The notes: generated by a model from the sequence alone, not told the origin. Counted from the first letter of the stretch, positions 19,681 through 29,949 are shown. The stretch: DNA of 64,000 nt from Stenotrophomonas indicatrix (GCA_041545745.1 CP168152.1:3408001-3472000), one strand, 5' to 3'. A program made the numbers and translations.

Positions 19681-22299
19681 TCACGCCACCTTGGCGCCTT
19701 CCAGGAAGTCCTGGGCGAAGCGCTGCAGCACGCCGCCTGCTTCGTAGATCGCCACTTCCTCGTCGCTGTCCAGACGGCAGGTCACCGGCACGATCACGTC
19801 CTGTCCATCACGACGATGGATCACCACGCTCAGCTCCGCGCGGGGCGTACGCTCACCAATCACGTCGAAGGTCTCGGTGCCGTCGATGCCCAGGGTCAGG
19901 CGGGTGGTGCCCGGCTTGAACTCCAGTGGCAGCACGCCCATGCCGATCAGGTTGGTACGGTGGATGCGTTCGAAGCCTTCGGCCACGATCGCCTCCACGC
20001 CGGCCAGGCGCACGCCCTTGGCGGCCCAGTCACGCGAACTGCCCTGGCCGTAGTCGGCACCGGCGATGATGATCAGCGGCTGCTTGCGCTCCATGTAGGT
20101 CTCGATGGCTTCCCACATGCGCATGACCTTGCCTTCCGGCTCGACGCGCGCCAGCGAACCCTGTTTCACGCTGCCATCTTCATTACGCACCATCTCGTTG
20201 AACAGCTTCGGGTTGGCGAAGGTGGCCCGCTGCGCGGTCAGGTGGTCACCGCGATGGGTGGCGTAGGAATTGAAGTCCTCTTCCGGCAGGCCCATTTTCG
20301 CCAGGTATTCGCCCGCAGCGCTCGAGGCGAGGATCGCGTTGGACGGCGACAGGTGGTCGGTCGTGATGTTGTCGGGCAACACCGCCAGCGCACGCATGCC
20401 GGCCAGCGAGCGCTCACCGGCCAGTGCGCCCTCCCAGTACGGCGGGCGGCGGATGTAGGTGCTCTGCGCGCGCCAGTCGTACAGCGGACTGACCTTTGCA
20501 GCGTGCTCCACGCGTACGTTGAACATCGGGTTGTAGACGCTGCGGAACTGCTCCGGCTTCACCGCCGCCTTCACCACCGCATCGATCTCGGCGTCACTCG
20601 GCCAGATGTCCTTCAGGCGCACTTCGTTGCCGTCGGTGTCCACGCCCAGCACATCCTTTTCGATGTCGAAACGGATGGTGCCGGCAATGGCGTAGGCGAT
20701 CACCAGTGGCGGCGAGGCGAGGAAGGCCTGCTTCGCGTACGGATGGATGCGGCCATCAAAGTTGCGGTTGCCCGACAGCACAGCGGTGGCGTACAGGTCG
20801 CGATCGATGATTTCCTGCTGGATCTCTGGATCCAGCGCGCCGCTCATGCCATTGCAGGTGGTGCAGGCGAAGGCGACGATGCCGAAGCCCAGCTTCTCCA
20901 GGTCCGGCAGCAGGCCGGCCTCTTCCAGGTACAGCTGCACCGCCTTCGAGCCCGGCGCCAGCGACGACTTCACCCATGGCTTGCGCAGCAGGCCGCGCTC
21001 GTTGGCCTTGCGTGCCAGCAGCGCCGCAGCGATCACGTTGCGCGGGTTGGAGGTGTTGGTGCAGCTGGTGATGGCGGCGATGATCACCGCACCGTCCGGC
21101 ATCAGGCCCTGCGCCTGTTCGGCCTTGCCGGCCTCCAGCTTGGCGGCATCGGCGATGCCACGCTCGACCAGTTCCGATACCGGCAGTCGACGATGCGGAT
21201 TGCTCGGGCCGGCCATGTTGCGCACCACCGTCGACAGATCGAAGCGCAGCACGCGCTCGTACTGTGCGGTGGCCAGGTCATCGGCCCACAGGCCGGTGCT
21301 GCGCGCGTAGTTTTCGACCAGTGCGACCTGCTTTTCCTCGCGACCGGTCAGGCGCAGGTAGTCAAGCGTTTGCCCGTCGATGTAGAACATCGCGGCGGTG
21401 GCGCCGTATTCGGGGCACATGTTGGAGATGGTGGCGCGATCACCGATGGTCAGTGCAGCGGCACCCTCACCGAAGAACTCAAGCCAGGCGCCGACCACGC
21501 GTTCCTTGCGCAGGAACTCGGTCAGGGCCAGCACCACGTCGGTGGCAGTGATGTCCGGCTGCGGCTTGCCGGTCAGCTCGACGCCGATGATGTCCGGCAG
21601 GCGCATCCACGACGCGCGGCCCAGCATCACGTTCTCCGCTTCCAGGCCGCCCACGCCGATGGCGATCACGCCCAGCGCATCCACATGCGGGGTATGGCTG
21701 TCGGTGCCCACGCAGGTATCGGGGAAGGCCACACCGTCCTGCACGTAGATCACCGGCGACATCTTCTCCAGGTTGATCTGATGCATGATGCCGTTGCCCG
21801 GCGGAATCACGTCCACGTTCTCGAAGGCCAGCTTGGTCCAGTCGATGAAGTGGAAGCGATCTTCATTGCGGCGATCCTCGATGGCGCGGTTCTTCTCGAA
21901 CGCCTGCGGATCGAAACCACCGCACTCCACCGCCAGCGAGTGATCGACGATCAGCTGCACCGGTACCACCGGATTGACCTTGGCCGGGTCACCGCCCTTG
22001 TCGGCGATCGCATCACGCAGGCCAGCGAGGTCGACCAGCGCGGTCTGGCCGAGGATGTCATGGCACACCACGCGCGCCGGGAACCACGGGAAGTCCAGGT
22101 CGCGACGGCGCTCGATCAGCTGCTTCAGCGAGTCGGTCAACGTGGCCGGGTCGCAGCGACGCACCAGGTTTTCGGCCAGCACGCGCGAAACGTACGGCAG
22201 CGTGGCATAGGCACCGGGCTGGATGGCATCGACCGCGGCGCGCGCGTCGAAGTAGTCCAGCGAGGCGCCGGGGAGGTTCTTGCGATAGTCGATATTCAT
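19681..22299 (-). CDS. acnD: Fe/S-dependent 2-methylisocitrate dehydratase AcnD
   Basis: 872 residues, aconitase superfamily. It dehydrates 2-methylcitrate with a [4Fe-4S] cluster. Blocks seen: VDHSLAVE, PPGNGIMHQINLE, VGTDSHTPH, SCTNTSNPRNVIAAALLA (cluster Cys), AFACTTCNGMSG (cluster Cys pair), and in the C-terminal swivel domain GADYGQGSSRDWAAKG. The frame is open 35 codons further upstream but the MNIDYRKNLPG start is the family's. The pairing with prpF and location in a prp operon distinguish it from housekeeping AcnA. Confidence 0.96.
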   Translation of the reverse strand: MNIDYRKNLPGASLDYFDARAAVDAIQPGAYATLPYVSRVLAENLVRRCDPATLTDSLKQLIERRRDLDFPWFPARVVCHDILGQTALVDLAGLRDAIADKGGDPAKVNPVVPVQLIVDHSLAVECGGFDPQAFEKNRAIEDRRNEDRFHFIDWTKLAFENVDVIPPGNGIMHQINLEKMSPVIYVQDGVAFPDTCVGTDSHTPHVDALGVIAIGVGGLEAENVMLGRASWMRLPDIIGVELTGKPQPDITATDVVLALTEFLRKERVVGAWLEFFGEGAAALTIGDRATISNMCPEYGATAAMFYIDGQTLDYLRLTGREEKQVALVENYARSTGLWADDLATAQYERVLRFDLSTVVRNMAGPSNPHRRLPVSELVERGIADAAKLEAGKAEQAQGLMPDGAVIIAAITSCTNTSNPRNVIAAALLARKANERGLLRKPWVKSSLAPGSKAVQLYLEEAGLLPDLEKLGFGIVAFACTTCNGMSGALDPEIQQEIIDRDLYATAVLSGNRNFDGRIHPYAKQAFLASPPLVIAYAIAGTIRFDIEKDVLGVDTDGNEVRLKDIWPSDAEIDAVVKAAVKPEQFRSVYNPMFNVRVEHAAKVSPLYDWRAQSTYIRRPPYWEGALAGERSLAGMRALAVLPDNITTDHLSPSNAILASSAAGEYLAKMGLPEEDFNSYATHRGDHLTAQRATFANPKLFNEMVRNEDGSVKQGSLARVEPEGKVMRMWEAIETYMERKQPLIIIAGADYGQGSSRDWAAKGVRLAGVEAIVAEGFERIHRTNLIGMGVLPLEFKPGTTRLTLGIDGTETFDVIGERTPRAELSVVIHRRDGQDVIVPVTCRLDSDEEVAIYEAGGVLQRFAQDFLEGAKVA

Positions 22300-22352
22300 G
22301 GGCTGGCGGAATGCTTGAGGCGGGCCGGGTGCCGGCGATGCGGCGGCGAAAA

Positions 22353-22381
22353 CATCCGGCCGGCACGGGGCCGGCCGGATG
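22353..22381 (-). terminator. Intercistronic hairpin between prpC and acnD
   Basis: Perfect 12-bp stem CATCCGGCCGGC / GCCGGCCGGATG with a 5-nt loop, then TTTTCGCC on the minus strand, in a 117-nt gap within the prp operon. Likely partial terminator or mRNA processing/stability element. Confidence 0.6.
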
Positions 22382-22416
22382 CATGCAGCAGTGCAACAGT
22401 GCAACAGTGGCGATGA

Positions 22417-23574
22417 TCAGGAACGCTTGTCGATGGCCACGAACTCACGATCTTCCGGGCCGATGTAGTTGGCGCTCGGACGGATGATCTTGCCGTCGAT
22501 GCGCTGCTCGACGATGTGCGCGCTCCAGCCGGCGGTGCGGGCGATCACGAACAACGGGGTGAACATTGCGGTCGGCACGCCCATCATGTGGTAGCTGACA
22601 GCGCTGAACCAGTCCAGATTCGGGAACATCTTCTTGATGTCCCACATCACCGTTTCCAGGCGCTCGGCGATGTCGTACATCTTCAGGCTCGACTGTTCTT
22701 CGGACAGTTCGCGGGCGACGTCCTTGATCACCTTGTTGCGCGGATCGGACACGGTGTAGACCGGGTGGCCGAAACCGATCACCACTTCCTTGCGCTCGAC
22801 GCGGGCCTTGATGTCTTCCTCGGCTTCGTCCGGGTTGTCATAGCGCTTCTGTACTTCGAACGCCACTTCGTTGGCGCCACCGTGCTTGGGACCGCGCAGC
22901 GCACCGATGCCACCGCAGATCGCGCTGTACATGTCGCTGCCGGTGCCGGCAATGACGCGGCAGGCGAAGGTCGAGGCGTTGAACTCGTGTTCGGCGTACA
23001 GGATCAGCGAAGTGTGCATCGCCTTCACCCACGAATCCTGCGGCTTCTCGCCGTGCAGCAGATGCAGGAAGTGGCCACCGATGGAGTCATCGTCGGTTTC
23101 CACGTCGATCGCGCGGCCGTTGTGGCTCCAGTGGTACCAGTACAGCAGCATCGAGCCCAGGCAGGCCATCAGCTTGTCGGCGATGTCACGTGCGCCCGGA
23201 TGGTTGTGGTCGTCCTTCTCCGGCGACACGCAGCCGAGTACGGACACGCCGGTGCGCATCACATCCATCGGGTGCGCCGACGGCGGCAGCTCTTCCAGCG
23301 CAGCCTTCACCGCAGCCGGAATGCCACGCAGCGACTTCAGTTTGGCCTTGTACGAAACCAGCTCGGCGCGGGTCGGCAGCTTGCCGTGCACCAGCAGGTA
23401 GGCGATTTCCTCGAACTCGCTGGTGTTGGCCAGGTCCAGGATGTCGTAGCCGCGGTAATGCAGGTCGTTGCCACTGCGGCCGACGCTGCACAGCGCGGTG
23501 TTGCCGGCGGCGGTGCCGGACAGGGCGACGGACTTTTTCGGCTTGAAGGTCGGGGTTGCGGTCGTATCGTTCAT
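22417..23574 (-). CDS. prpC: 2-methylcitrate synthase
   Basis: 385 residues, citrate-synthase fold. It condenses propionyl-CoA with oxaloacetate. Conserved blocks: [29 protein letters not shown], active-site regions [16 protein letters not shown] and [15 protein letters not shown], then [15 protein letters not shown] and [20 protein letters not shown]. The length and these blocks fit PrpC rather than GltA (about 430 residues). It lies 35 nt after prpB in the operon. Confidence 0.96.
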   Translation of the reverse strand: MNDTTATPTFKPKKSVALSGTAAGNTALCSVGRSGNDLHYRGYDILDLANTSEFEEIAYLLVHGKLPTRAELVSYKAKLKSLRGIPAAVKAALEELPPSAHPMDVMRTGVSVLGCVSPEKDDHNHPGARDIADKLMACLGSMLLYWYHWSHNGRAIDVETDDDSIGGHFLHLLHGEKPQDSWVKAMHTSLILYAEHEFNASTFACRVIAGTGSDMYSAICGGIGALRGPKHGGANEVAFEVQKRYDNPDEAEEDIKARVERKEVVIGFGHPVYTVSDPRNKVIKDVARELSEEQSSLKMYDIAERLETVMWDIKKMFPNLDWFSAVSYHMMGVPTAMFTPLFVIARTAGWSAHIVEQRIDGKIIRPSANYIGPEDREFVAIDKRS

Positions 23575-23609
23575 GTTTCCCTCCGAAACTTGATGGTGCA
23601 GGGTACTGC

Positions 23610-24503
23610 TTATTTCTTGGCGGCGAACAGCGCATCGAGCTGCTGCTCGAAGGCGTGGTAGCCGATACGGTCATACAGCTCCTCGCGGGTCTGCATGCTG
23701 TCGATCAGGTTGCGCTGGTGGCCTTCGCGGCGGACCGTCTGGTAGACATTCTCGGCAGCCTTGTTGGCGGCGCGGAACGCCGACAGCGGGAACAGCTGGA
23801 TGGCCACGCCGGCCGAGGCCAGCTCGTCGCGGCTGAACAGCGGGGTCGCGCCGAATTCAGTGATGTTGGCCAGCACCGGCACCTTCACCGCGTCAACGAA
23901 GCGGCGGTAGGTATCCAGGTCGTAGGCGGCCTCGGCGAAGATGCCGTCGGCACCCGCTTCGACGCAGGCGATGGCACGTTCGATGGCCTTGTCCACGCCG
24001 TCCACCTGGATGGCGTCGGTGCGCGAGATCAGGAAGAAGTCCGGATCGGTCTTGGCGTCGGCAGCAGCCTTCACGCGGTCGACCATTTCGCCCTGCGAGA
24101 CGATCTCCTTGCCCGGGCGATGACCGCAGCGCTTGGCGCCGACCTGGTCTTCGATATGGCAGGCGGCCGCGCCGGCCTTGATCAGCGACTTCACCGTGCG
24201 CGCGATGTTGAACGCGCTCGGGCCGAAGCCGGTGTCGATGTCGACCATCAGCGGCAGGTCGCAGACATCGGTGATGCGGCGCACGTCCACCAGCACGTCT
24301 TCGAGGGTGTTGATGCCCAGGTCCGGCAGGCCCAGCGAGCCGGCCGCAACGCCGCCGCCGGACAGGTAGATGGCACGGAAACCCGCGCGCTTGGCCAGCA
24401 GCGCATGGTTGGCGTTGATCGCGCCGATCACCTGCAGCGGCGATTCGGCAGCCAGCGCCTCGCGGAAGCGGGCACCAGCGGAGAAGGGGGTGGAAGCGGT
24501 CAT
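23610..24503 (-). CDS. prpB: 2-methylisocitrate lyase
   Basis: 297 residues. It splits 2-methylisocitrate into pyruvate and succinate, the final step of the methylcitrate cycle. The isocitrate-lyase-superfamily motif KRCGHRPGK is present with the catalytic Cys; VDIDTGFG binds Mg2+. The ATG at 24503 ([14 protein letters not shown]) is chosen over an upstream in-frame start because that extension would cross the sigma-54 promoter. It is the first gene of the operon prpB-prpC-acnD-prpF-prpD. Confidence 0.97.
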   Translation of the reverse strand: MTASTPFSAGARFREALAAESPLQVIGAINANHALLAKRAGFRAIYLSGGGVAAGSLGLPDLGINTLEDVLVDVRRITDVCDLPLMVDIDTGFGPSAFNIARTVKSLIKAGAAACHIEDQVGAKRCGHRPGKEIVSQGEMVDRVKAAADAKTDPDFFLISRTDAIQVDGVDKAIERAIACVEAGADGIFAEAAYDLDTYRRFVDAVKVPVLANITEFGATPLFSRDELASAGVAIQLFPLSAFRAANKAAENVYQTVRREGHQRNLIDSMQTREELYDRIGYHAFEQQLDALFAAKK

Positions 24504-24537
24504 GCGGCGATCCAGGTTGAAGGACAGAGGGGTAAGC

Positions 24538-24553
24538 GCAAGCACCGTGCCAA
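24538..24553 (-). promoter_or_regulatory. Sigma-54 (-24/-12) promoter of the prp operon
   Basis: The minus strand reads TTGGCACGGTGCTTGC, matching the RpoN consensus TGGCACG-N4-TTGC at all invariant positions. It is 35 nt from the prpB start codon, giving a predicted start of transcription about 12 nt after the GC. The adjacent divergent gene encodes a PrpR with a GAFTGA loop, as required to activate such a promoter. Confidence 0.92.
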
Positions 24554-24596
24554 CCTGCAAGCGCTTGATTTCACGGGAATGACCAGCCAACCGCAG

Positions 24597-24637
24597 TGAA
24601 ACATATGAAACATTGAAACAGATGTATCATGAAACAT
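24597..24637. promoter_or_regulatory. Clustered PrpR operator candidates (TGAAACA repeats)
   Basis: TGAAACAT occurs at 24597, 24606 and 24630; a further TGAAACA at 24614 pairs with TGTATCA at 24623-24629 as a near-palindrome. The cluster lies 44-84 nt upstream of the -24 element, a usual place for an enhancer, and ends 22 nt before the prpR start, so it could also control prpR itself. Confidence 0.7.
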
Positions 24638-24659
24638 CGCCACACCTGACCCCCGCGCC

Positions 24660-26243
24660 ATGTACCTGCCCCGCTCGCCCCTGCGCCACGCCGATGCCGA
24701 CCCCGGCCGCCCGGTGATCTGGACCGTCAGCGTTTCGCGCCTGACCGGTCTGCTTGGCGATGTCATTCCCGAATTCGACCGCCGCGCACGCATCGAGCAG
24801 ATCAACCTGGGCTTCGAGGAAGCAGTGGCGGTGATCGGCCAGCGCCTGCGCCGCGAGCACTGCGACGTGGTGATCGCCGGCGGCTCCAACGCGGCTTGGC
24901 TGCGCGGCCGCCTGGACCTGCCGCTGGTGCCGATCCAGGCCAACGGTTTCGATCTGATGGAAGCGCTGGCGCGGGCGCGCCGCATCGCCCCACGCATCGG
25001 GCTGGTCACCCACGCCAGTGACGTGCCGGTATTCAGCAGCTTCCAGCAGAGCTTCGGCCTGGACATCGAGCATCGCCGTTTCGTCACCCGCGAAGACGCC
25101 CGCGACTGCATCGCCGACCTGCGCGCCAACGGCATCGAAGTGATCGTCGGTACCGGCATGGCCATCGACCATGCCGAACAGGCAGGCCTGCCGGGCGTGC
25201 TGCTGTACTCGGCCGATTCGGTGCGGCAGGCTTTTGAGCATGCGCTGGAACTGACCCAGACCCTGGCACGCTCGGCGGACGCGCGCCCAGCCGCACGCCG
25301 AAGGACCGCACCGCGCGCCGATGCGCATGCGCTGCTCGGCGACAGCAACGCGATGGCCGACGTGCGCGCACAGATCGCGCTGTACGCCCCGCACGACAGC
25401 ACCGTACTGGTTACCGGCGAGACCGGCACCGGCAAGGAACTGGTTGCACGCCAGCTGCACGCCGCCAGCGGTCGTCGCGGTCGTTTCGTTGCGCTGAACT
25501 GCGGCGCGATCAGCGAATCGCTGCTGGAGGCCGAGCTGTTCGGCTACAGCGATGGCGCCTTCACTGGTGCACGGCGCGGTGGTCGCGTCGGCCTGGTCGA
25601 GGCCGCCGATGGCGGCACCCTGTTCCTGGATGAGATCGGTGAACTGCCGCTGCCGTTGCAGACCCGCCTGCTGCGCGTATTGGAAGAACGCGAAGTGCTG
25701 CGCGTGGGAGCGACCGAGCCCACGCCGGTGGACCTGCGCGTGGTCGCCGCCACCCTGCAATCGCTGGAGCAGCGCGCGGCAGCTGGCAGCTTCCGTCGCG
25801 ATCTGTATTACCGGCTGGCGGCGCTGCGCATCGCGCTGCCCACCCTGCGTGCGCGTCGCGGCGATATCCCGCTGCTGACCACGCACTTCTTCCGCGAGCT
25901 GCGCGGCATCGATGCACCACTGGACGCAGAGGCGATGACCCTGCTCAGCGCTGCCGATTGGCCGGGCAATGTGCGTGAACTGCGCAACCTGGTGGATAGG
26001 CTGCGCATCCACTGGCAGCCCGGTGAAGGACTGATCGATGCAGCACGCCTGTTGCAGCTGGCGCCGGAGCTGGTGAGCGAAGGCGCCGCCACACTGCCGC
26101 TGGAAAGCAACGGCAAGCGCCCACCGCGTGCGCAGTTGGAGGCGCTGCTGCAGGAACACCGCAATGACCGCGAGGGCATGGCACAGGCGCTGGGCGTCTC
26201 ACGCACCACGCTGTGGCGGTGGCTGCGCGCGGAAGGGTTGTAA
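24660..26243 (+). CDS. prpR: PrpR, sigma-54-dependent activator of propionate catabolism
   Basis: 527 residues. An N-terminal PrpR_N sensor domain (about 1-190; presumed to sense 2-methylcitrate) precedes a sigma-54 AAA+ domain with Walker A GETGTGKE near residue 253, the sigma-54-contacting GAFTGA at 299-304, the Walker B stretch [14 protein letters not shown], and [11 protein letters not shown] Fis-type helix-turn-helix closes the protein ([21 protein letters not shown]). It is divergent from prpB with 156 nt between them, containing the sigma-54 promoter and the TGAAACA cluster. Confidence 0.96.
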   Translation: MYLPRSPLRHADADPGRPVIWTVSVSRLTGLLGDVIPEFDRRARIEQINLGFEEAVAVIGQRLRREHCDVVIAGGSNAAWLRGRLDLPLVPIQANGFDLMEALARARRIAPRIGLVTHASDVPVFSSFQQSFGLDIEHRRFVTREDARDCIADLRANGIEVIVGTGMAIDHAEQAGLPGVLLYSADSVRQAFEHALELTQTLARSADARPAARRRTAPRADAHALLGDSNAMADVRAQIALYAPHDSTVLVTGETGTGKELVARQLHAASGRRGRFVALNCGAISESLLEAELFGYSDGAFTGARRGGRVGLVEAADGGTLFLDEIGELPLPLQTRLLRVLEEREVLRVGATEPTPVDLRVVAATLQSLEQRAAAGSFRRDLYYRLAALRIALPTLRARRGDIPLLTTHFFRELRGIDAPLDAEAMTLLSAADWPGNVRELRNLVDRLRIHWQPGEGLIDAARLLQLAPELVSEGAATLPLESNGKRPPRAQLEALLQEHRNDREGMAQALGVSRTTLWRWLRAEGL

Positions 26244-26280
26244 CCACCTATTGCCTGGTGGGTGCGAACCGATGCCTATG

Positions 26281-26345
26281 GGTGCGAACCTTGGTTCGCA
26301 CCGCTCTTCTGTCAAGCATCTCATCCACGCATGGCGTGGATCTAC
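26281..26345. repeat. Two SMAG-like palindromes
   Basis: GGTGCGAACCTTGGTTCGCACC at 26281-26302 (preceded by a partial copy at 26260) and ATCCACGCATGGCGTGGATCTAC at 26323-26345, between the convergent prpR and pdxH. Confidence 0.75.
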
Positions 26346-26393
26346 TGGCATCACGGGGCACTACAAGTGCCACACGCGCCTCATCACGGCGCC

Positions 26394-26993
26394 TTACGGG
26401 TACAGCAGACGCTTGCTCCAGCGCCCTTCGGCACCGGCCTCATAGCACCAGCGCTCGTGCAGGCGGAACTGCGCGCCGTACCAGAATTCGATACGGTCAG
26501 GCACCACCCGCAGACCACTCCAGCCGTCCGGACGCGGCACGTCCTTGCCGTCGAAACGTGCCTCGACCTCCGCCACGCGTGCGTCGAACTCCTCGCGCGT
26601 GCTCAACGTCTTCGACTGCAGCGACGCCCATGCGCCGATCTGGCTCATGCGCGGACGGCTGGCGAAATAGGCATCTGCCTCGGCGTCGGCCACCTGCTCC
26701 ACGCGCCCCTCGATACGCACCTGGATTCCGGCCTCGCGCAGGCTGCGCCACAGGAACAGCAGCGCCGCCTGCGGATTGGCCTGCAACTCGGTGCCCTTGT
26801 GGCTGTCCAGGTGGGTGTAGAACACAAAGCCGCGCTCGTCGAACGCCTTCAGCAGCACGGTGCGCGCCGATGGCCGGCCCTGCGTATCGGCAGTGGCTAC
26901 GGTCATCGCATTGGGCTCGACTTCGCGGCTCTGTTTCGCTTCTTCAAACAGGGCGGCAAAGGTCGACAGGGCTTCGGCGTACAGGTCGCTCAT
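26394..26993 (-). CDS. pdxH: Pyridoxine/pyridoxamine 5'-phosphate oxidase
   Basis: 199 residues, FMN-dependent. It oxidises pyridoxine or pyridoxamine phosphate to pyridoxal 5'-phosphate in the cytoplasm. Family blocks: [34 protein letters not shown] (FMN and substrate contacts), [40 protein letters not shown], and the C-terminal dimer block [21 protein letters not shown]. Normal length, apparently intact. Divergent from the P-loop kinase with a 40-nt gap. Confidence 0.96.
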   Translation of the reverse strand: MSDLYAEALSTFAALFEEAKQSREVEPNAMTVATADTQGRPSARTVLLKAFDERGFVFYTHLDSHKGTELQANPQAALLFLWRSLREAGIQVRIEGRVEQVADAEADAYFASRPRMSQIGAWASLQSKTLSTREEFDARVAEVEARFDGKDVPRPDGWSGLRVVPDRIEFWYGAQFRLHERWCYEAGAEGRWSKRLLYP

Positions 26994-27033
26994 GACAGCA
27001 TTCTTCTCACACGGTTTGGGCTATTGTGGCGGC

Positions 27034-27861
27034 ATGGTCGCTGCTGCGTACATGCCCCAGGTGAAAGGATTCCTCGAAACAGTGGTCGAGCAGGCGCTGG
27101 ATGACGCGCTGGGCAGCAGTACAGCCGTTCCAGTATTGGCGATCAGCGGCCTGCAGGGGAGCGGCAAATCGACGCTGGCTGCGCAGGTGGTCGCCCGTGC
27201 CCAGGCCCGTGGCCTGAACGCCGCAACGCTCTCCATCGACGATGTCTACCTCACCCGCGCGCAGCGCCAGCGCCTGGCACGTCAGGTGCATCCCTTGTTG
27301 ATCACCCGTGGCCCGCCGGGCACCCATGACCTGTCGCTGGCGCATGCGGTGCTGGATGCAGTGGCCGCACGACAGCCCCTGGCCCTGCCCCGCTTCGACA
27401 AACTGGCCGACGAGCGCCTGCCCGAAGCGCAGTGGCCGCAACTCGAAAAACCGCTGGACCTGCTGGTGTTCGAGGGCTGGTTCCTCGGCACTCCGGCGCA
27501 GGACGCCTCCGAACTGGATACTCCTCTGAACGCTCTGGAGCGCGAGGCCGATGCCGATGGCTGCTGGCGGCGCTGGTGCAACCAGGCGCTGGCCCGCGAC
27601 TATCCGGCGCTGTGGCAGCGCTGCGACCGTCTGTGGTTCCTGCAGCCCCCGGATTTCTCGGTGGTACCGCGTTGGCGCTGGCAGCAGGAGCAGAACCTGC
27701 AGGCGGGCCAGCCGGGCCGGCACGGCATGAGCCGGCCGCAGCTGGAGCGCTTCGTGCAGTACTACGAGCGGGTCAGCCGGCAGGCATTGCGTGCGCTGCC
27801 GGCCATTGCCGACCGGATGGTAGTGCTGGATGCGCAGCGCCAGGTGCAGGCGCTGCGCTGA
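27034..27861 (+). CDS. P-loop kinase, D-glycerate 3-kinase-like
   Basis: 275 residues. Walker A motif GLQGSGKS near residues 39-46, then LSIDDVYLTRAQR (catalytic Asp region), PRFDKLADERLPEAQW and FEGWFLGTP. This set of blocks is typical of the glycerate-kinase/Tda10 group of phosphoribulokinase-like proteins; the substrate cannot be read from sequence. Two starts are possible: ATG at 27034 (used) or at 27052. Neither has a strong ribosome-binding site, and both are before the conserved domain. Divergent from pdxH. Confidence 0.82.
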   Translation: MVAAAYMPQVKGFLETVVEQALDDALGSSTAVPVLAISGLQGSGKSTLAAQVVARAQARGLNAATLSIDDVYLTRAQRQRLARQVHPLLITRGPPGTHDLSLAHAVLDAVAARQPLALPRFDKLADERLPEAQWPQLEKPLDLLVFEGWFLGTPAQDASELDTPLNALEREADADGCWRRWCNQALARDYPALWQRCDRLWFLQPPDFSVVPRWRWQQEQNLQAGQPGRHGMSRPQLERFVQYYERVSRQALRALPAIADRMVVLDAQRQVQALR

Positions 27862-27867
27862 GCAGGT

Positions 27868-28071
27868 TCATTCGACCAGGAAGGTGATCCGCAGGTTCAC
27901 CCGCCATTCGGTGATCTCACCGTTGCCGTCGGTGACCACCTTGGTCTCGTTGATCCAAGCGCCCTGAATGCCCTTGACCGTCCCGGACACCTTCTTCAAT
28001 CCGCTGCGCACCGCGTCCTCCACGCTCTTGGGCGAGGACGCATTGATTTCGATGACCTTGGCAACCGACAT
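27868..28071 (-). CDS. Dodecin
   Basis: 67 residues. Starts MSVAKVIEINASSPKS and contains VSGTVKGIQGAWINETK and the flavin-stacking Trp in the dodecin family pattern. Dodecins form hollow dodecamers that bind FMN/riboflavin or CoA as a buffer. The frame is open 30 codons upstream, but only the inner ATG fits the family. It converges with the kinase gene, with 6 nt between their stop codons. Confidence 0.93.
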   Translation of the reverse strand: MSVAKVIEINASSPKSVEDAVRSGLKKVSGTVKGIQGAWINETKVVTDGNGEITEWRVNLRITFLVE

Positions 28072-28169
28072 GGCAGGTACTCCGTCAGGCGCGGGAAACC
28101 CCGCAGGAACCCCCAGCCTGACGTGAAGAACGTAAAGGCCAAGGCACGGAGGTGTTAGCATCAGAGGGC

Positions 28170-28712
28170 ATGAATCCCGCTCCGAACCTGATCCTGATCG
28201 GCCCCATGGGTGCCGGTAAAACCTGCATCGGCCGTCGCCTCGCCGAGCGCTTCACGCTGGACTTCGTCGACGTCGACCAGGCCATCGTCGATGCGACCGG
28301 GGCCAGCATCCCCACGATCTTTGAACATTCCGGCGAGGCTGGCTTCCGCGCCCATGAGCGCCAGGCACTGGCACAGGTGCTGGCCGGCCGTGGCCAGCTG
28401 GTGTCCACCGGCGGTGGTGCCGTACTCGATCCCGACAATCGTGCCCTTATTGCCCGGCGAGGCTTTGTCGTCTACCTGCGGGTCAGCGTCGCAGCCCAGC
28501 TGGAGCGCCTGTCACGCGACAAGGCGCGCCCCCTGCTGCAGCGGCCGGACCGCGAACAGGTGCTGCATGATCTGGCGGCGCATCGCGACCCGCTGTATCG
28601 CGAGCTGGCCGATGTCACCCTTGATACCGACCCGTTTACCGCTGCCGATGCGACCGCCCAGCTTGTGCTCAAGCTGGCCACGCACTGGCAGCGACAGGAC
28701 CCCACTGCATGA
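28170..28712 (+). CDS. aroK: Shikimate kinase
   Basis: 180 residues. Phosphorylates shikimate at the 3-OH with ATP in the chorismate pathway. Walker [16 protein letters not shown] near residues 9-23, shikimate-binding DVDQ and the FRAHERQAL block, [14 protein letters not shown] and a lid with RPLLQ. The start [11 protein letters not shown] fits. A TTAGCAT box only 10 nt upstream of the ATG could be the -10 of a very short-leader transcript. Overlaps aroB by four bases (ATGA). Confidence 0.96.
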   Translation: MNPAPNLILIGPMGAGKTCIGRRLAERFTLDFVDVDQAIVDATGASIPTIFEHSGEAGFRAHERQALAQVLAGRGQLVSTGGGAVLDPDNRALIARRGFVVYLRVSVAAQLERLSRDKARPLLQRPDREQVLHDLAAHRDPLYRELADVTLDTDPFTAADATAQLVLKLATHWQRQDPTA

Positions 28713-29821
28713 CTTCCCCTGCCCTGCTGCAGGTCGCCGTTGGCGGCGACCGCCCCTATTCCATCACCATTGGCGCCGGCGCCCAGACCGAAGGTTCCGC
28801 ATTGGCCAGCCATGTGCGTGGTCGTCATGTGCTGCTGGTCAGCGACAGTGAGGTTGCACCGCGCTATCTGGATGCCGTCAGGCAGACCCTGCTGGACGCA
28901 CGCCCGGAGCTGATCGTGGCTGAGCATGTGCTGGCTGCCGGCGAAGCCTCCAAGACCCTGGCCGAGTTCGGCTCGGTCATCGAGGCACTGGCTGCGCTCG
29001 GTGCGACCCGCGATGCCTGCGTGTTCGCCCTCGGCGGCGGTGTGGTCGGCGACCTTGCCGGCTTTGCCGCAGCCTGCTGGATGCGCGGCGTCGACTGCGT
29101 GCAGCTGCCGACCACGCTGCTGGCGATGGTCGACTCCTCGGTGGGCGGAAAAACGGCCGTGGATATCCCGGCCGGCAAGAATCTGGTCGGCGCGTTCCAT
29201 CCGCCGCGTGCGGTGATCGCCGATACCCGCGTGCTGGCCACCCTGCCGCCGCGTGAACTGCGCGCCGGCCTGGCCGAAGTGGTGAAGTACGGTGCGCTGG
29301 GTGATGCCGTGTTCTTCGAATGGCTGCAGCAGCATGCCAACGCACTGGTGGCCGGCGAAGATGCCGTGATCGCCGAGGCCATCGCCCGCAGCTGCCGGCA
29401 CAAGGCGGCGATTGTCGAGCGCGATCCGTTCGAGAAGGGCGAACGCGCCCTGCTCAACCTCGGCCACACCTTCGGCCACGCCATCGAAACCGAACAGGGC
29501 TACTCCGCACCGGGGCGCAATGCGCTCAACCACGGTGAAGCCGTGGCGGTGGGCATGGTGCTGGCGGCCCGCCTCTCCACTCAGCTGGGCCTGGCCGACG
29601 ACGCCGACCGGGTGCGCCTGCAGGCCCTGTTGGAGCAGTTGGGCCTGCCGGTGGCAATCCCCGTCGGACTGGACCCGCAGGCCCTGCTCGGCCGCATGCG
29701 CCTGGACAAGAAGAACGTGGCCGGCCGCCTGCGCCTGGTGCTGTGGCGCGGCATGGGTCGTGCCGAAGTGGTGCCGGATGTGGATGAAGCGGCGGTACTG
29801 AAGGTACTGGGCGAAGGCTGA
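28709..29821 (+). CDS. aroB: 3-dehydroquinate synthase
   Basis: 370 residues. NAD+- and metal-dependent second step of the shikimate pathway, from DAHP to 3-dehydroquinate. Conserved blocks: [63 protein letters not shown], and metal-binding histidines in [12 protein letters not shown] and [10 protein letters not shown]. Translationally coupled to aroK by overlap. The pair aroK-aroB is a common operon. Confidence 0.97.
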   Translation: MTSPALLQVAVGGDRPYSITIGAGAQTEGSALASHVRGRHVLLVSDSEVAPRYLDAVRQTLLDARPELIVAEHVLAAGEASKTLAEFGSVIEALAALGATRDACVFALGGGVVGDLAGFAAACWMRGVDCVQLPTTLLAMVDSSVGGKTAVDIPAGKNLVGAFHPPRAVIADTRVLATLPPRELRAGLAEVVKYGALGDAVFFEWLQQHANALVAGEDAVIAEAIARSCRHKAAIVERDPFEKGERALLNLGHTFGHAIETEQGYSAPGRNALNHGEAVAVGMVLAARLSTQLGLADDADRVRLQALLEQLGLPVAIPVGLDPQALLGRMRLDKKNVAGRLRLVLWRGMGRAEVVPDVDEAAVLKVLGEG

Positions 29822-29834
29822 CCGCTTCCGCATT

Positions 29835-29900
29835 CGCCGGGCATGGCCCGGCGCTACCGGGGAGGTTTCATGAGGTTGCCGGCCAGCGGCCGGCACTACC
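29835..29900. repeat. Two SMAG palindromes after aroB
   Basis: CGCCGGGCATGGCCCGGCGCTACC (29835-29858) and TGCCGGCCAGCGGCCGGCACTACC (29877-29900), both with the GTAG tip on the minus strand. Confidence 0.85.
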
Positions 29901-29936
29901 GGATCAGCGTTGCGGCAGGGGTCACACCACCCCCGC

Positions 29937-29942
29937 TACAAT
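29937..29942 (+). promoter_or_regulatory. Candidate -10 element for the WGR-protein gene
   Basis: TACAAT ends 7 nt before the ATG at 29950, so transcription from it would begin at or beside the start codon (leaderless). No clear -35 at 17 nt; TTGCGG lies 21 nt upstream. Confidence 0.45.
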
Positions 29943-29949
29943 CGACGCC

